Below are positions 5,949-6,845 of a stretch of 6,845 nucleotides of DNA, piece by piece. Source of the DNA: Gammaproteobacteria bacterium (GTDB taxonomy: Bacteria; Pseudomonadota; Gammaproteobacteria; Enterobacterales; Kangiellaceae). The stretch is from positions 13,713-20,557 of the forward strand of contig NVTT01000041.1 in NCBI GenBank assembly GCA_002401655.1. The letters are read 5' to 3'. The stretch's first letter is position 1, and the number at the start of each line of letters is the position of its first letter. The notes below the pieces were generated by a model. That model was given only the letters and a program-made list of their open reading frames with translations. It was not told the DNA's origin and did no database searches. The position numbers and the translations under genes were made by a program.

Positions 5949-6485
5949 CACTTTTGCAGATGCTGGACCTAAATCCATTTTAATTCCAAAATCTTTCATA
6001 GTGATTTCAGCTGTACCGGAAAAACCAACTCGATAACCACCCCAAGGATCTTTACCTTCACCAATTTTGTGTGCATTGATGGTAATTTCTTTGCTAACAC
6101 CGTGCATAGTCAATTCACCCTTTATTTCTAATTGGTTATCACCTTTATCGGTCACGCTAGAGCTTACAAATTTAGCGCTGGCAAATTTACTGATTTCTAA
6201 AAAGTCACCACCTTTTAAATGTTTGTCACGCTCAGCGTGATTTGAATTAACACTGGTAGTATCAATATTAATTTCAATTTTTGATGCTGAAACATTTTTA
6301 GCATCATAGCTGAATTTGCCGTCAAACTTATCAAAACGTCCAGTGAGCCAGCTGTAACCTAAATGTTGTACTTTAAAGTTAATAGAAGCATGTGCGCCTT
6401 TGTAATCAACAATATAATCGGCCGCCTGAGTAAAGCCTGCGATTGAACTTGCTAACAAAGCGATTGCGAGTAAAGATTTTTTCAT
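5913..6485 (-). CDS. yceI: YceI-family periplasmic protein
   Basis: A complete 190-residue protein, matching the length of E. coli YceI (about 191). It starts with a signal peptide (1-21; cleavage predicted at TQA|ADY, the same junction as in E. coli). The mature part is the lipocalin-like beta-barrel, with family motifs HLGYSW (41-46), DTTSVNSNHAERDKHL (75-90), GELTMHGVSKEI (123-134), DPWGGYRVGF (146-155) and DFGIKMDLGPAS (165-176). Family members bind polyisoprenoid lipids in structures, and the E. coli gene responds to high pH; the physiological role is not well defined. The ATG at 6485 has GGAG seven bases upstream. It follows the cytochrome b561 gene by 75 bp in the same direction and is probably co-transcribed with it. 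Its last 36 bp are duplicated at the left end of the window, so its 3' end may have been the insertion point of the neighbouring cluster. Confidence 0.95.
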   Translation of the reverse strand: MKKSLLAIALLASSIAGFTQAADYIVDYKGAHASINFKVQHLGYSWLTGRFDKFDGKFSYDAKNVSASKIEINIDTTSVNSNHAERDKHLKGGDFLEISKFASAKFVSSSVTDKGDNQLEIKGELTMHGVSKEITINAHKIGEGKDPWGGYRVGFSGTAEITMKDFGIKMDLGPASAKVMFDLHIEGVRQ

Positions 6486-6513
6486 TGTATTCTCCGTGGG
6501 TTATTGTTTTAAA

Positions 6514-6560
6514 TTAAAAAATTAAAAAATTAAAAAATTAAAAAATTAAAAAATTAAAAA
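6514..6560. repeat. Tandem array of six TTAAAAAA octamers
   Basis: The unit TTAAAAAA repeats six times without interruption (the TT pairs start at 6514, 6522, 6530, 6538, 6546 and 6554), the last copy being one A short. It fills most of the 75-bp gap between the cytochrome b561 stop and the yceI start and abuts the cytochrome stop codon at 6561. On the transcribed minus strand it reads as repeated TTTTTTAA. Such an array is prone to length change by slippage. It could act as an AT-rich promoter element, a U-rich transcript segment or mere spacer; no function can be read from it. It ends about 28 bp before the yceI start codon. Confidence 0.9.
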
Positions 6561-6845
6561 TTATTTAATACCTAACATTCTTGTCAGGGTTTTGTCTTTA
6601 TCAATAAAATGATGCTTTAAAGCCGCGCCGGCGTGCAAAACTACCATAAAAACAAGCGTATATGCCGCATATTGATGAATAAGACCAGCGACGTCCTCTT
6701 GGTTTTCAATAAAGGCCGCGATCGCGGGGACTTCAAAAAATTGAAAAACTTCAATTCCTCTGCCATCAGCCGTTGAAATTAGATAACCGCTCATCATTAT
6801 AAAAAATATTAAAGCGTATAAACCTAAATGCATCCAATGACCGAG
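6561..6845 (-). CDS. Cytochrome b561 family protein, C-terminal part (gene runs off the window)
   Basis: Only the last 94 residues are visible; the frame is open through the window edge (LGHW precedes the first internal Met), so the start lies beyond 6845. Two hydrophobic segments are seen: LGLYALIFFIMMSGYLI and the YAAYTLVFMVVLHAGAAL helix. The final part IHQYAAY...LHAGAALKHHFIDKDKTLTRML is a strong signature of bacterial di-haem cytochrome b561 (CybB/YceJ type), and the histidines in IHQY and VLHAG match expected haem ligands of the last membrane helix. These inner-membrane proteins pass electrons from quinol; CybB is a superoxide:ubiquinone oxidoreductase. Its placement directly before yceI is as in E. 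coli yceJ-yceI. Confidence 0.9.
   Translation of the reverse strand, partial: LGHWMHLGLYALIFFIMMSGYLISTADGRGIEVFQFFEVPAIAAFIENQEDVAGLIHQYAAYTLVFMVVLHAGAALKHHFIDKDKTLTRMLGIK

Noticed and set aside
6514..6560. Repeat array as a CRISPR
   Set aside because: The units are 8 bp and directly contiguous with no spacers; this is a simple tandem repeat.
1..6845. Integrase, transposase or tRNA that would explain the direct repeats
   Set aside because: No gene in the window encodes a recombinase and no tRNA-like sequence was seen, so mobility is suggested only by the repeats.

Overview
The window looks like AT-rich chromosomal DNA of a Gram-negative bacterium, most likely a marine gammaproteobacterium of the Alteromonadales type. 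The evidence is an outer-membrane TonB-dependent receptor, a periplasmic YceI protein closely resembling E. coli YceI, and a cytochrome b561 gene directly upstream of it, as in E. coli yceJ-yceI. The taxonomic placement is inference from gene content and composition.

Layout. Positions 1-66 (minus strand) hold the last codons of a YceI-like reading frame; the first 36 bases are identical to the 3' end of the intact yceI at the other side of the window. Then come an alpha/beta hydrolase (92-913, minus), an AraC-family regulator (1101-2129, minus), a 258-bp divergent control region, a TonB-dependent receptor (2388-4592, plus) and, 70 bp after it, an M20D-type amidohydrolase (about 4663-5832, plus). 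A hairpin at 5876-5903 separates this cluster from the convergent yceI (5913-6485, minus). Cytochrome b561 (6561 to beyond the window end, minus) lies upstream of yceI. A run of six 8-bp tandem repeats sits between those two genes.

How the genes may work together. The hydrolase resembles, from recall, the AidH type of N-acyl-homoserine lactone (AHL) lactonase: the HGNSAS oxyanion loop, DLPGHG, GWSLGGHI, TGTPPV, MAFAGQE and NSGHAPF blocks all have counterparts there. M20D enzymes split amide bonds of N-acyl or N-aryl amino acids. A lactonase plus an acyl-amino-acid amidase could take an AHL to N-acyl-homoserine and then to fatty acid and homoserine. The receptor would supply substrate across the outer membrane and the AraC regulator would switch the set on. 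This is a hypothesis: no gene in the window fixes the substrate, and other ester- or amide-containing molecules are possible.

The four-gene cluster is bracketed by a direct repeat of at least 36 bp made of the yceI 3' end (11 codons plus stop). This suggests either insertion of a cassette into the 3' end of yceI or recombination between tandem yceI paralogues. No integrase or transposase is present in the window.
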